This document shows positions 1 to 13,136 of a stretch of DNA of 64,000 bases, piece after piece. The notes under the pieces were generated by a model that made no database searches, was not told the DNA's origin, and worked only from the letters and a program-made list of their open reading frames with translations. The translations under genes were made by a program, and so were the position numbers. This stretch comes from Halocaridina rubra (Eukaryota > Arthropoda > Malacostraca > Decapoda > Atyidae): contig JAXCGZ010005754.1 of NCBI GenBank assembly GCA_037179515.1, positions 1 to 64,000 on the forward strand, written 5' to 3'. Position 1 is the first letter of the stretch; each line of letters starts with the position of its first letter.

Positions 1-405
1 CCTCGGTTATGATGAGAGGCTGAGGGAATTAGACTTGCCATCACTCGAAGCTAGAAGAGTAAGGGGGGATATGGTGACAGTCTTTAAATTCCTTCATGGT
101 TATGATAGAGTGGATAGGGATCGATATTTCGATATGGCTGGCTCTAGAACTAGAGGTCATAGTTTGAAGCTTCGGAAGAAAACTTGTTTGCAGGATGTAA
201 GGAAATACTTTTTCAGTGTAAGAGTAGTTGATAATTGGAATTCGCTAAGCGAGGAGGTAGTTAATGGTATCTCAATCCATAGTTTTAAGGACAGGTATGA
301 TAAGTATCACTAAGTCTAAAAATGGAACCGATCAGGAGACGGGATGATCACGAGCTTTGGGCTCTTTCCCGTAAACACAATTAGGTAATCACAATTAGGT
401 AATCT

Positions 406-407
<2 letters not shown>
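1..407 (+). mobile_element. CR1-like LINE family A, copy 1 (3' end only)
   Basis: Encodes the last ~90 residues of the family A reverse-transcriptase ORF (frame 35-313, ending ...FKDRYDKYH then TAA), followed by the short 3' UTR and two copies of ACAATTAGGTAATC. The window edge cuts the 5' side. Its C-terminal sequence resembles the longer copies at 2559 and 7226 more than the 473 copy. It is non-functional as it stands. Confidence 0.9.

Positions 408-472
<65 letters not shown>
408..472. repeat. (AC)n microsatellite
   Basis: About 32 AC units directly joining the 3' tail of LINE copy 1 to the truncated 5' end of copy 2. Antisense reading gives Cys-Val repeat ORFs that are not genes. Confidence 0.98.
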
Positions 473-473
<1 letters not shown>

Positions 474-1140
474 AAAATGAGAGAGATCTAGGAGTAAACA
501 TACTGGCAGATTTGTCTCCAGAAATACATATAAATGGCGTAGTAAGGGCAGCATATGCATTCTTATCAAATGTAAGGGTAGTCTTCAGGCACATGGACAA
601 GGAAATGTTCAGAAATATTTATGTAACCTATGTGAGGCCAAAACTCGAATATGCAGCCCCCTTTTGGAATCCGCACTTGAAAAAGCACATAGCTAAGCTT
701 GAAAAAGTTCAAAGACATGCCACGAAACTGGTGCCAGAAATACGCAATCTCGGTTATGATGAGAGGCTGAGGGAATTAGACTTGCCATCACTCGAAGCTA
801 GAAGAGTAAGGGGGGATATGGTGACAGTCTTTAATTTCCTTCATGGTTATGATAGAGTGGATAGGGATCGATATTTCGATATGGCTGGCTCTAGAACTAG
901 AGGTCATAATTTGAAGCTTCGTAAGAAAACTTGTTTGCAGGATGTAAGGAAATACTTTTTCAGTGTAAGAGTAGTTGATAATTGGAATTCGCTAAGCGAG
1001 GAGGTAGTTAATGGTATCTCAATCCATAGTTTTAAGGACAGGTATGATAAGTATCACTAAGTCTAAAAATGGAACCGATCAGGAGACGGGAAGATCACGA
1101 GCTTTGGGCTCTTTCCCGTAAACACAATTAGGTAATCACA
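473..1140 (+). mobile_element. CR1-like LINE family A, copy 2 ('B'), 5'-truncated
   Basis: Starts inside the RT ORF at AAAATGAGAGAGATC and runs through the ORF end (stop at 1060) and the 3' UTR to GGTAATCAC. Open frame 512-1060 covers the post-RT C-terminal region (182 residues). It shares private variants with the copy at 6531 (VVF for VAF, FNFLHGYD for FKFLHGYD, GHNLKLR for GHSLKLR) and almost the same truncation point, so the two are duplicates of one insertion. Copy 3 follows with no AC tract between. Confidence 0.92.
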
Positions 1141-2475
1141 TAGTTTGCAAACTTATGGAGAAACTACTAAGGAAACATATCTCTCTTCACTTGGAATCCT
1201 TCAACTTTTTGTCAGTGAGACAACATGGCTTCAGAGAAGGAAGATCAACAGTAACAAACTTATTAGAATTTTATGATGAGGTAAGCCAAATCTTACAGGA
1301 AAGAGAGGGCTGGGCAGATTGCATATTCCTAGACTTCCAGAAAGCGTTTGACACTGTTCCACATGGGAGACTTATTAGGAAGCTGCAATCAATGGCTAGA
1401 ATAGGTGGAAATGTCTTGGAATGGATAAAAACTTACTTAGAAGGAAGGGAACAGAGGGTTAGAGTAAGACACTCAGTGTCTGAATGGAGAAGAGTTAGTA
1501 GTGGAGTTCCACAGGGTTCAGTTTTAGGGCCACTTTTGTTCCTTGTATATGTAAATGACCTACCAGAGTCTGTAAATTCATTCATGAATATGTTTGCAGA
1601 TGATGCAAAGATTGTGAAGAAAGTAAAAAACGAGAACAATGGTAGAGAACTTCAGGAGGATCTAAATAATCTGCATGAGTGGTCAGAAAAGTGGCTAATG
1701 AAATTCAATACCTCAAAATGTAAGGTAATGAGAATGGGTACAAGTGCAAGAAGGCCCAAGCTTGACTACTCGGTGGCTGGAGTACAACTTCAAGAGACAG
1801 AAAATGAGAGAGATCTAGGAGTAAACATACTGGCAGATTTGTCTCCAGAAATACATATAAATGGCGTTGTAAGGGCAGCATATGCATTCTTATCAAATGT
1901 AAGGGTAGCCTTCAGGCACATGGACAAGGAAATGTTCAGAAATATTTATGTAACCTATGTGAGGCCAAAACTCGAATATGCAGCCCCCTTTTGGAATCCG
2001 CACTTGAAAAAGCACATAGCTAAGCTTGAAAAAGTTCAAAGACATGCCACGAAACTGGTGCCAGAAATACGCAATCTCGGTTATGATGAGAGGCTGAGGG
2101 AATTAGACTTGCCATCACTCGAAGCTAGAAGAGTAAGGGGGGATATGGTGACAGTCTTTAAATTCCTTCATGGTTATGATAGAGTGGATAGGGATCGATA
2201 TTTCGATATGGCTGGCTCTAGAACTAGAGGTCATAGTTTGAAGCTTCGGAAGAAAACTTGTTTGCAGGATGTAAGGAAATACTTTTTCAGTGTAAGAGTA
2301 GTTGATAATTGGAATTCGCTAAGCGAGGAGGTAGTTAATGCTACCTCAATCCATAGTTTTAAGGACAGGTATGATAAGTATCACTAAGTCTAAAAATGGA
2401 ACCGATCAGGAGACGGGAAGATACGAGCTTTGGGCTCTTTCCCGTAAACACAATTAGGTAATCACAATTAGGTAA

Positions 2476-2476
<1 letters not shown>
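1141..2476 (+). mobile_element. CR1-like LINE family A, copy 3 ('C'), 5'-truncated
   Basis: Begins abruptly at ATAGTTTGCAAAC in the finger region of the RT, immediately after GGTAATCAC of copy 2. Open frame 1155-2387 (410 residues) carries RT motifs LDFQKAFDTVPHG, SGVPQGSVLGPLLF and the catalytic FADDAK, then the C-terminal region and stop. The 3' UTR ends in the AC tract at 2477. It lacks the endonuclease and the start of the RT, so it cannot be autonomous. Confidence 0.92.

Positions 2477-2558
<82 letters not shown>
2477..2558. repeat. (CA)n microsatellite
   Basis: About 41 CA units between LINE copy 3 and LINE copy 4. The corresponding tract between copies B' and D' is only ~16 units (7194-7225). 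Confidence 0.98.
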
Positions 2559-2561
<3 letters not shown>

Positions 2562-3000
2562 CTCAGGCATAAGTGAATCCCAGGAGCCAACATGGCAGGG
2601 GAGACTTGAAGAAAATAAAGCTAACGTTGTAGACCTGATAAGAAAGCTTGGAGTAGTATGTGGTCCTGAGGATATTGTAAACATACACCAACTAGGTAAA
2701 TATTCGAGGGAAGGAAAGCCGAGACCAACAAAAGTAACCTTTGAGAGAGGGGAGACATGTAGGGAAATATTGTTGAGAAAAAAAAGTCTAAAAGACCTTC
2801 AAGAATGCAAAGAAGTGTTCATTAGACGATACAGAACACAGGAAGAGATGGGAAAGATCAAAAACTTGTTGCAAGAGGCAAGAAGGTTAAATGATGAAAG
2901 AAATGAAGAAGAGAAGAAAAATTTTCGTTACAGAATACTTCCAGACAAAGGGGAGATAAAGAAGATAATGACAGAAGATCAGGGGATGGGGCCTCATTAA
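2562..3000 (+). CDS. ORF1 C-terminal part of LINE family A (partial)
   Basis: An open frame entering from the CA tract (ISGISESQEPTWQGR...) and ending in GMGPH then TAA at 2998. It is rich in Lys, Arg and Glu, with a region resembling the C-terminal part of LINE ORF1 nucleic-acid-binding proteins (VVDLIRKLG, VNIHQLGKYS, RPTKVTFE). There is no start codon because the 5' end is truncated by the microsatellite. ORF2 begins in another frame overlapping its last codons. Function is inferred from position and composition only. Confidence 0.6.
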
Positions 3001-3002
3001 GA

Positions 3003-5825
3003 TTGTTATACACAAATGCTGATGGATTAGCTGGTAAGGCAGTAGAATTAAAAGATAGGATTCACAACAGTAAGGCAGATATAGTAGCAATTACAGAGAC
3101 TAAGTTGAGTGAGGACATAAACAGTGTCACAGTTTTTCCTAAGGGCTTCAGAATACTAAGGGTCGAAAGATCTGAGAGGACTGGTGGAGGGATAGCACTG
3201 CTCATAAGTGAGAGGATTCAAATTGAAGAAATAAACTTGGCTCTAGAAAGTGAGTTCAGGGAATTTCTTGTTGCTCGCATAAATACTGGGTCAGAGAACA
3301 TTATAATAACTGTTGTATACAACCCACCAAGGAACCAAAATAGGCTTGAAATTTATGAGGAAAGTCATATAGGTACGATTGAAGTCATAAACTCAGTTGT
3401 TGACATGGCGCGGGAGAAAAAATGTAGGATTTTGATTATGGGAGACTTTAATCATAAAGAGATAGATTGGATAAATCTTGACCCACACAGTGGTGAGGAC
3501 TCATTTGGGGCAAGATTCCTAGATTGCGTATAAGGGAATTTCCTACACCAACATGTAATGGAACCAACAAGAGCCAGGGGTGGGGATGAGCCATCACTAC
3601 TTGATCTGGTGTTCACAGATAATGTGTTGGATATTGAAAATATTGAGTATGAACCACCAATTGGAAAGAGTGACCACTGTGTGTTGTTGATGGAGTATAT
3701 CATTGAAGACATTCTTCCTGAGAGTAGAGGCACTGAGGACATGAGGAGGAACTATCCGAAAGGATATTACATCAAAATGAATGAGCTTTTTGCAGTTATT
3801 GACTGGAGAACCTTATTTTACAACAAATCTGTACAAGAAATGTATGACATCTTTTGTGAGAAATATGGGAAGATAGTAGATTGCTGCATACCTGTCACCA
3901 AAGTAGGTGTAATTCATGCCAGAGAGAAATGGTTCGATAATGGGTGTAAAAGAGCTAAGGAGTGGAGAGACAAATGCTGGAAAAGGTATAGGAGGAGAAA
4001 AAACATAAATGCCTGGCAAACCTACAAAAGAGCAAGAAATGACTACCTAAGTAAAAGGAGAGAGGCAGAGAGAGATTATGAGAGGGACATCACCAGGAAG
4101 GCTAAAGAAAATCCCAAGCTTTTCCACAGCTTTATCAGAGGAAAACTGAAGGTAAAAGAACAGGTTTTAAGGCTAAAGAGAGCGGATGGAAGCATCACTG
4201 AGACGGACGAAGAGATCTGCAAAGAATTGAACAAGGAGTTTCAGTCAGTATTTACAGTAGAAAATACCCCACCCCCTCAGATTGCAGTGATAGAAGCTCA
4301 AGGGCCGGTACTAGAGAACATCAACCTTATAGCCACAGAGGTATGCAAAGCGCTGATGGATTTAGATGTTCATAAAGCTACAGGTCCTGATGACATATCC
4401 CCTCATGTGCTTAAAAAATGCGCAAACACAATATCAGTGGCACTAAGTATCATATTTAAGGAGTCACTGGAGTCGGGGGAGATTCCAAGATGCTGGAAAC
4501 AAGCAAATGTGATACCTATCTTCAAAAAGGGAAGGAGGGATACGGCTCTGAACTATAGACCAGTTTCCTTGACCAGCATAGTTTGCAAACTTATGGAGAA
4601 ACTACTAAGGAAACATATCTCTCTTCACTTGGAATCCTTCAACTTTTTGTCAGTGAGGCAACATGGCTTCAGAGAAGGAAGATCAACAGTAACAAACTTA
4701 TTAGAATTTTATGATGAGGTAAGCCAAATCTTACAGGAAAGAGAGGGCTGGGCAGATTGCATATTCCTAGACTTCCAGAAAGCGTTTGACACTGTTCCAC
4801 ATGGGAGACTTATTAGGAAGCTGCAAGCAATGGCTAGAATAGGTGGAAATGTCTTGGAATGGATAAAAACTTACTTAGAAGGAAGGGAACAGAGGGTTAG
4901 AGTAAGACACTCAGTGTCTGAATGGAGAAGAGTTAGTAGTGGAGTTCCACAGGGTTCAGTTTTAGGGCCACTTTTGTTCCTTGTATATGTAAATGACCTA
5001 CCAGAGTCTGTAAATTCATTCATGAATATGTTTGCAGATGATGCAAAGATTGTGAAGAAAGTAAAAAACGAGAACAATGGTAGAGAACTTCAGGAGGATC
5101 TAAATAATCTGCATGAGTGGTCAGAAAAGTGGCTAATGAAATTCAATACCTCAAAATGTAAGGTAATGAGAATGGGTACAAGTGCAAGAAGGCCCAAGCT
5201 TGACTACTCGGTGGCTGGAGTACAACTTCAAGAGACAGAAAATGAGAGAGATCTAGGAGTAAACATACTGGCAGATTTGTCTCCAGAAATACATATAAAT
5301 GGCGTAGTAAGGACAGCATATGCATTCTTATCAAATGTAAGGGTAGCCTTCAGGCACATGGACAAGGAAATGTTCAGAAATATTTATGTAACCTATGTGA
5401 GGCCAAAACTCGAATATGCAGCCCCCTTTTGGAATCCGCACTTGAAAAAGCACATAGCTAAGCTTGAAAAAGTTCAAAGACATGCCACGAAACTGGTGCC
5501 AGAAATATGCAACCTCGGTTATGATGAGAGGCTGAGGGAATTAGACTTGCCATCACTCGAAGCTAGAAGAGTAAGGGGGGATATGGTGACAGTCTTTAAA
5601 TTCCTTCATGGTTATGATAGAGTGGATAGGGATCGATATTTCGATATGGCTGGCTCTAGAACTAGAGGTCATAGTTTGAAGCTTCGGAAGAAAACTTGTT
5701 TGCAGGATGTAAGGAAATACTTTTTCAGTGTAAGAGTAGTTGATAATTGGAATTCGCTAAGCGAGGAGGTAGTTAATGGTATCTCAATCCATAGTTTTAA
5801 GGACAGGTATGATAAGTATCACTAA
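3003..5825 (+). pseudogene. LINE family A ORF2: endonuclease-reverse transcriptase with one internal stop
   Basis: The 5' part (3003-3660) is an apurinic-type endonuclease: LLYTNADGL, ITETKL, GGGIALLI, VVYNPPR, ILIMGDFNHKEIDW and, after the stop, LLDLVFTDN and IGKSDHCVL. A TAA at 3531-3533 interrupts the domain between DCV and GNFLHQH; a CAA to TAA change would explain it. The RT follows (about 4250-5250): KATGPDDISPHVL, NYRPVSLTSIVCK, LDFQKAFDTVPHG, SGVPQGSVLGPLL and catalytic FADDAK at 5031-5048. The C-terminal region ends at 5825. The first in-frame codon shown (TTG at 3003) is not a convincing start; the frame is open further upstream. Confidence 0.9.
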
Positions 5826-5849
5826 GTCTAAAAATGGAACCGATCAGGA

Positions 5850-5883
5850 GACGGGAAGATACGAGCTTTGGGCTCTTTCCCGT
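5850..5883 (+). other. Stem-loop in LINE family A 3' UTR
   Basis: CGGGAA pairs with TTCCCG, and an inner GAGC pairs with GCTC around a short loop. The element recurs in every 3' end of the array and in the 59-bp copy at 19551. It is a plausible template-recognition hairpin for target-primed reverse transcription, by analogy with 3' stem-loops of other LINEs; that role is inferred. Confidence 0.55.
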
Positions 5884-5911
5884 AAACACAATTAGGTAAT
5901 CACAATTAGGT

Positions 5912-7193
<1,282 letters not shown>

Positions 7194-7225
<32 letters not shown>
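7194..7225. repeat. (CA)n microsatellite
   Basis: About 16 units between LINE copies B' and D'. It corresponds to the place occupied by copy C plus (CA)n in the other half of the array. Confidence 0.97.
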
Positions 7226-7228
<3 letters not shown>

Positions 7229-10200
7229 CTCAGGCATAAGTGAATCCCAGGAGCCAACATGGCAGGGGAGACTTGAAGAAAATAAAGCTAACGTTGTAGA
7301 CCTGATAAGAAAGCTTGGAGTAGTATGTGGTCCTGAGGATATTGTAAACATACACCAACTAGGTAAATATTCGAGGGAAGGAAAGCCGAGACCAACAAAA
7401 GTAACCTTTGAGAGAGGGGAGACATGTAGGGAAATATTGTTGAGAAAAAAAAGTCTAAAAGACCTTCAAGAATGCAAAGAAGTGTTCATTAGACGATACA
7501 GAACACAGGAAGAGATGGGAAAGATCAAAAACTTGTTGCAAGAGGCAAGAAGGTTAAATGATGAAAGAAATGAAGAAGAGAAGAAAAATTTTCGTTACAG
7601 AATACTTCCAGACAAAGGGGAGATAAAGAAGATAATGACAGAAGATCAGGGGATGGGGCCTCATTAAGATTGTTATACACAAATGCTGATGGATTAGCTG
7701 GTAAGGCAGTAGAATTAAAAGATAGGATTCACAACAGTAAGGCAGATATAGTAGCAATTACAGAGACTAAGTTGAGTGAGGACATAAACAGTGTCACAGT
7801 TTTTCCTAAGGGCTTCAGAATACTAAGGGTCGAAAGATCTGAGAGGACTGGTGGAGGGATAGCACTGCTCATAAGTGAGAGGATTCAAATTGAAGAAATA
7901 AACTTGGCTCTAGAAAGTGAGTTCAGGGAATTTCTTGTTGCTCGCATAAATACTGGGTCAGAGAACATTATAATAACTGTTGTATACAACCCACCAAGGA
8001 ACCAAAATAGGCTTGAAATTTATGAGGAAAGTCATATAGGTACGATTGAAGTCATAAACTCAGTTGTTAACATGGCGCGGGAGAAAAAATGTAGGATTTT
8101 GATTATGGGAGACTTTAATCATAAAGAGATAGATTGGATAAATCTTGACCCACACAGTGGTGAGGACTCATTTGGGGCAAGATTCCTAGATTGCGTATAA
8201 GGGAATTTCCTACACCAACATGTAATGGAACCAACAAGAGCCAGGGGTGGGGATGAGCCATCACTACTTGATCTGGTGTTCACAGATAATGTGTTGGATA
8301 TTGAAAATATTGAGTATGAACCACCAATTGGAAAGAGTGACCACTGTGTGTTGTTGATGGAGTATATCATTGAAGACATTCTTCCTGAGAGTAGAGGCAC
8401 TGAGGACATGAGGAGGAACTATCCGAAAGGATATTACATCAAAATGAATGAGCTTTTTGCAGTTATTGACTGGAGAACCTTATTTTACAACAAATCTGTA
8501 CAAGAAATGTATGACATCTTTTGTGAGAAATATGGGAAGATAGTAGATTGCTGCATACCTGTCACCAAAGTAGGTGTAATTCATGCCAGAGAGAAATGGT
8601 TCGATAATGGGTGTAAAAGAGCTAAGGAGTGGAGAGACAAATGCTGGAGAAGGTATAGGAGGAGAAAAAACATAAATGCCTGGCAAACCTACAAAAGAGC
8701 AAGAAATGACTACCTAAGTAAAAGGAGAGAGGCAGAGAGAGATTATGAGAGGGACATCACCAGGAAGGCTAAAGAAATTCCAAGCTTTTCCACAGCTTTA
8801 TCAGAGGAAAACTGAAGGTAAAAGAACAGGTTTTAAGGCTAAAGAGAGCGGATGGAAGCATCACTGAGACGGACGAAGAGATCTGCAAAGAATTGAACAA
8901 GGAGTTTCAGTCAGTATTTACAGTAGAAAATACCCCACCCCCTCAGATTGCAGTGATAGAAGCTCAAGGGCCGGTACTAGAGAACATCAACCTTACAGCC
9001 ACAGAGGTATGCAAAGCGCTGATGGATTTAGATGTTCATAAAGCTACAGGTCCTGATGACATATCCCCTCATGTGCTTAAAAAATGCGCAAACACTATCA
9101 GTGGCACTAAGTATCATATTTAAGGAGTCACTGGAGTCGGGGGAGATTCCAAGATGCTGGAAACAAGCAAATGTGATACCTATCTTCAAAAAGGGAAGGA
9201 GGGATACGGCTCTGAACTATAGACCAGTTTCCTTGACCAGCATAGTTTGCAAACTTATGGAGAAACTACTAAGGAAACATATCTCTCTTCACTTGGAATC
9301 CTTCAACTTTTTGTCAGTGAGGCAACATGGCTTCAGAGAAGGAAGATCAACAGTAACAAACTTATTAGAATTTTATGATGAGGTAAGCCAAATCTTACAG
9401 GAAAGAGAGGGCTGGGCAGATTGCATATTCCTAGACTTCCAGAAAGCGTTTGACACTGTTCCACATGGGAGACTTATTAGGAAGCTGCAAGCAATGGCTA
9501 GAATAGGTGGAAATGTCTTGGAATGGATAAAAACTTACTTAGAAGGAAGGGAACAGAGGGTTAGAGTAAGACACTCAGTGTCTGAATGGAGAAGAGTTAG
9601 TAGTGGAGTTCCACAGGGTTCAGTTTTAGGGCCACTTTTGTTCCTTGTATATGTAAATGACCTACCAGAGTCTGTAAATTCATTCATGAATATGTTTGCA
9701 GATGATGCAAAGATTGTGAAGAAAGTAAAAAACGAGAACAATGGTAGAGAACTTCAGGAGGATCTAAATAATCTGCATGAGTGGTCAGAAAAGTGGCTAA
9801 TGAAATTCAATACCTCAAAATGTAAGGTAATGAGAATGGGTACAAGTGCAAGAAGGCCCAAGCTTGACTACTCGGTGGCTGGAGTACAACTTCAAGAGAC
9901 AGAAAATGAGAGAGATCTAGGAGTAAACATACTGGCAGATTTGTCTCCAGAAATACATATAAATGGCGTAGTAAGGGCAGCATATGCATTCTTATCAAAC
10001 GTAAGGGTAGCCTTCAGGCACATGGACAAGGAAATGTTCAGAAATATTTTGTAACCTATGTGAGGCCAAAACTCGAATATGCAGCCCCCTTTTGGAATCC
10101 GCACTTGAAAAAGCACATAGCTAAGCTTGAAAAAGTTCAAAGACATGCCACGAAACTGGTGCCAGAAATACGCAACCTCGGTTATGATGAGAGGCTGAGG

Positions 10201-10577
10201 GAATTAGACTTGCCATCACTCGAAGCTAGAAGAGTAAGGGGGGATATGGTGACAGTCTTTAAATTCCTTCATGGTTATGATAGAGTGGATAGGGATCGAT
10301 ATTTCGATATGGCTGGCTCTAGAACTAGAGGTCATAGTTTGAAGCTTCGGAAGAAAACTTGTTTGCAGGATGTAAGGAAATACTTTTTCAGTGTAAGAGT
10401 AGTTGATAATTGGAATTGGCTAAGCGAGGAGGTAGTTAATGGTATCTCAATCCATAGTTTTAAGGACAGGTATGATAAGTATCACTAAGTCTAAAAATGG
10501 AACCGATCAGGAGACGGGAAGATACGAGCTTTGGGCTCTTTCCCGTAAACACAATTAGGTAATCACAATTAGGTAAG
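7226..10577 (+). mobile_element. CR1-like LINE family A, copy 6 (D')
   Basis: Same 5' boundary as D (CA tract, then TATCTCAGGCATAAG), same ORF1 end (7229-7667) and the same internal TAA in the endonuclease (8198-8200). It is a segmental duplicate of D that has since gained frameshifts. Confidence 0.93.
7670..10488 (+). pseudogene. Broken ORF2 of LINE family A copy D'
   Basis: Endonuclease and RT homologous to 3003-5825 throughout. It has the shared TAA at 8198, a 1-bp loss near 8777, a 2-bp loss near 9095 (frame moves to 9032-10054) and a 1-bp loss near 10050 (frame moves to 10060-10488). The RT catalytic FADDAK and SGVPQGSVLGPLLF are still present. It is clearly inactive. Confidence 0.9.
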
Positions 10578-10583
10578 CACGCA

Positions 10584-10652
<69 letters not shown>
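10578..10652. repeat. (AC)n microsatellite with a degenerate start
   Basis: GCACGCACGCGC grades into pure AC, then a short TATATATA bridge leads into LINE copy 7. Confidence 0.96.
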
Positions 10653-10654
<2 letters not shown>

Positions 10655-11602
10655 TATATATTAGGGCCACTTTTGTTCCTTGTATATGTAAATGACCTAC
10701 CAGAGTCTGTAAATTCATTCATGAATATGTTTGCAGATGATGCAAAGATTGTGAAGAAAGTAAAAAACGAGAACAATGGTAGAGAACTTCAGGAGGATCT
10801 AAATAATCTGCATGAGTGGTCAGAAAAGTGGCTAATGAAATTCAGTACCTCAAAATGTAAGGTAATGAGAATGGGTACAAGTGCAAGAAGGCCCAAGCTT
10901 GACTACTCGGTGGCTGGAGTACAACTTCAAGAGACAGAAAATGAGAGAGATCTAGGAGTAAACATACTGGCAGATTTGTCTCCAGAAATACATATAAATG
11001 GCGTATTAAGGGCAGCATATGCATTCTTATCAAATGTAAGGGTAGCCTTCAGGCTCATGGACAAGGAAATGTTCAGAAATATTTATGTAACCTATGTGAG
11101 GCCAAAACTCGAATATGCAGCCCCCTTTTGGAATCCGCACTTGAAAAAGCACATAGCTAAGCTTGAAAAAGTTCAAAGACATGCCACGAAACTGGTGCCA
11201 GAAATACGCAATCTCGGTTATGATGAGAGGCTGAGGGAATTAGACTTGCCATCACTCGAAGCTAGAAGAGTAAGGGGGATATGGTGACAGTCTTTAAATT
11301 CCTTCATGGTTATGATAGAGTGGATAGATCGATATTTCGATATGGCTGGCTCTAGAACTAGAGGTCATAGTTTGAAGCTTCGTAAGAAAACTTGTTTGCA
11401 GGATGTAAGGAAATACTTTTTCAGTGTAAGAGTAGTTGATAATTGGAATTCGCTAAGCGAGGAGGTAGTTAATGCTATCTCAATCCATAGTTTTAAGGAC
11501 AGGTACGATAAGTATCACTAAGTCTAAAAATGGAACCGATCAGGAGACGGGAAGATCACGAGCTTTGGGCTCTTTCCCGTAATCACAATTAGGTAATCAC
11601 AC
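10653..11602 (+). mobile_element. CR1-like LINE family A, copy 7 ('E'), 5'-truncated
   Basis: Starts in the RT at TTAGGGCCACTTTTG (just before the FADDAK motif) and runs to the 3' UTR. Open frame 10673-11287 breaks at a 1-bp loss in a G run; the C-terminal part continues in another frame to 11521, with a further 2-bp loss in between. It ends at GGTAATCACAC, where a (CACT)n tract begins instead of AC. Confidence 0.9.
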
Positions 11603-11835
<233 letters not shown>

Positions 11836-11979
11836 ATATATATATTGTCAAATTCTCTTGTTACACCATTCACTTTGTGGAAATCTAAATACAGTCACCT
11901 CACCATTTATGTGAGATTAGACTACAGGAATTTGGATTAGCACGTATACAAAATAATAGCAAAAAAATTTTAACTGCGC

Positions 11980-12165
11980 AATTAATGCGAGTGAGGAAAA
12001 ACGAGGTGCTAAGTGGAAGAAAAATGGATCTAATGACCACTTACCAGAGCTTGTGCCTTTGTTTGCAGGATTGCAGTCAGTACCCTGTACTAAATGAGAT
12101 TTTTACCTTTATTGGGGTGATATTTCCACATAAGTCAATGTTGCGCTAGTATATATTTATTTATG
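11980..12165 (+). mobile_element. Fragment of DNA transposon family U
   Basis: Shares a long block with the copy at 23274-23830 in inverted orientation (AAAATGGATC, ACCACTTACCAGAGCTTG, TCAGTACCCT, CACATAAGTC) and with 41465-41952. Non-coding here. 11836-11979 upstream is AT-rich and unassigned. Confidence 0.6.
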
Positions 12166-12470
12166 ATTGTGACACCAGGACGGGCAAAAAAAAAAAAAAA
12201 CTACCCTCACCAGGCCTGGGTACGAAGAAAACACATAGAGAAGAGATAGGAAGTATTGTGACTTGTCAGATGTGAAGGGATAATAAGACCTGTGTAAAGA
12301 ATATCCAAAAATATTCAGTGTTGATGTAAGCATAGAAAGAGAACCGTAACTGAAGGAAGACTTAACATCGAACTGTCCTGGGCAGTCTTATTTAATTCTG
12401 CAAGACCCTTCAGCTATAGTATCGCAACGGACGGTTGGTGCCATGGGCCAACCTACTATTTTGAGAATGC
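12166..12470 (-). mobile_element. SINE family S1 (minus strand)
   Basis: A ~300-bp unit also found at 24140, 56510 and, as pieces, at 29505, 50529 and 63196. Read on the minus strand it begins GTAGGTTGGCCCATGG and ends with a 3' tail (GTGTTTTCTTCGTACCC ... TCCTGGTGTCACAAT) that matches the 3' end of LINE family B at 58520-58560. The box A/B promoter is not clear, so the head origin is unknown. Confidence 0.65.
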
Positions 12471-12491
12471 ACTAAATATAAGATTGTTATT

Positions 12492-12493
<2 letters not shown>

Positions 12494-12584
<91 letters not shown>
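12494..12584. repeat. (TA)n microsatellite
   Basis: About 45 TA units ending two bases before the terminal inverted repeat of Tigger element 1. Confidence 0.97.
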
Positions 12585-12589
<5 letters not shown>

Positions 12590-13136
12590 TGTTACCTCCC
12601 TTATCGCGGTAGTTCGGTTTCGGGACCTGGCACGAACCAGGAAATCCGCGGAGTAGGATCAGCCTATATGTATATAGATATTTTAATGTATTTTTACGTT
12701 TACACTGTATAAACCCTCCCTGTACTGTTAAAAAAACCCTTTACATTATAAATAACAGCAAGCAACGTAATTTTTTATGGAAGTGATAGGAAAACTTACC
12801 GTGAATGAGGTGTTGATGACTTGACATACATAGGTACAGTATTTTACAATAATTTTTACGTTTACGTAAAATAGCGGCCGACAGCCACAAACTTTTTTCC
12901 TTCTTTCAACATATCTAAGAGTTTCACTTTATCTACAATGGTTAACATTTTCCTTTGCCACATAGGCTCACTACAAGAAGCCTTAGAAGGTGAAGGATGC
13001 TTGAGAGGCATTGCAAAGGTTAAAATATGCGAGTAAAAAAATCACAAGCAAAACATATTAATAATGATAAGCACAACGTGAATGGCACACATGAGTGAGG
13101 GGAGACAATGGAAGATGGTGGAAGCCTTTGTCCGAA

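Noticed and set aside
1433..1639. Minus-strand ORFs recurring in each LINE A copy (1433, 4871, 9535; 1705, 5143, 9807)
   Set aside because: Antisense shadows of the RT; recurrence only reflects the repeated LINE.
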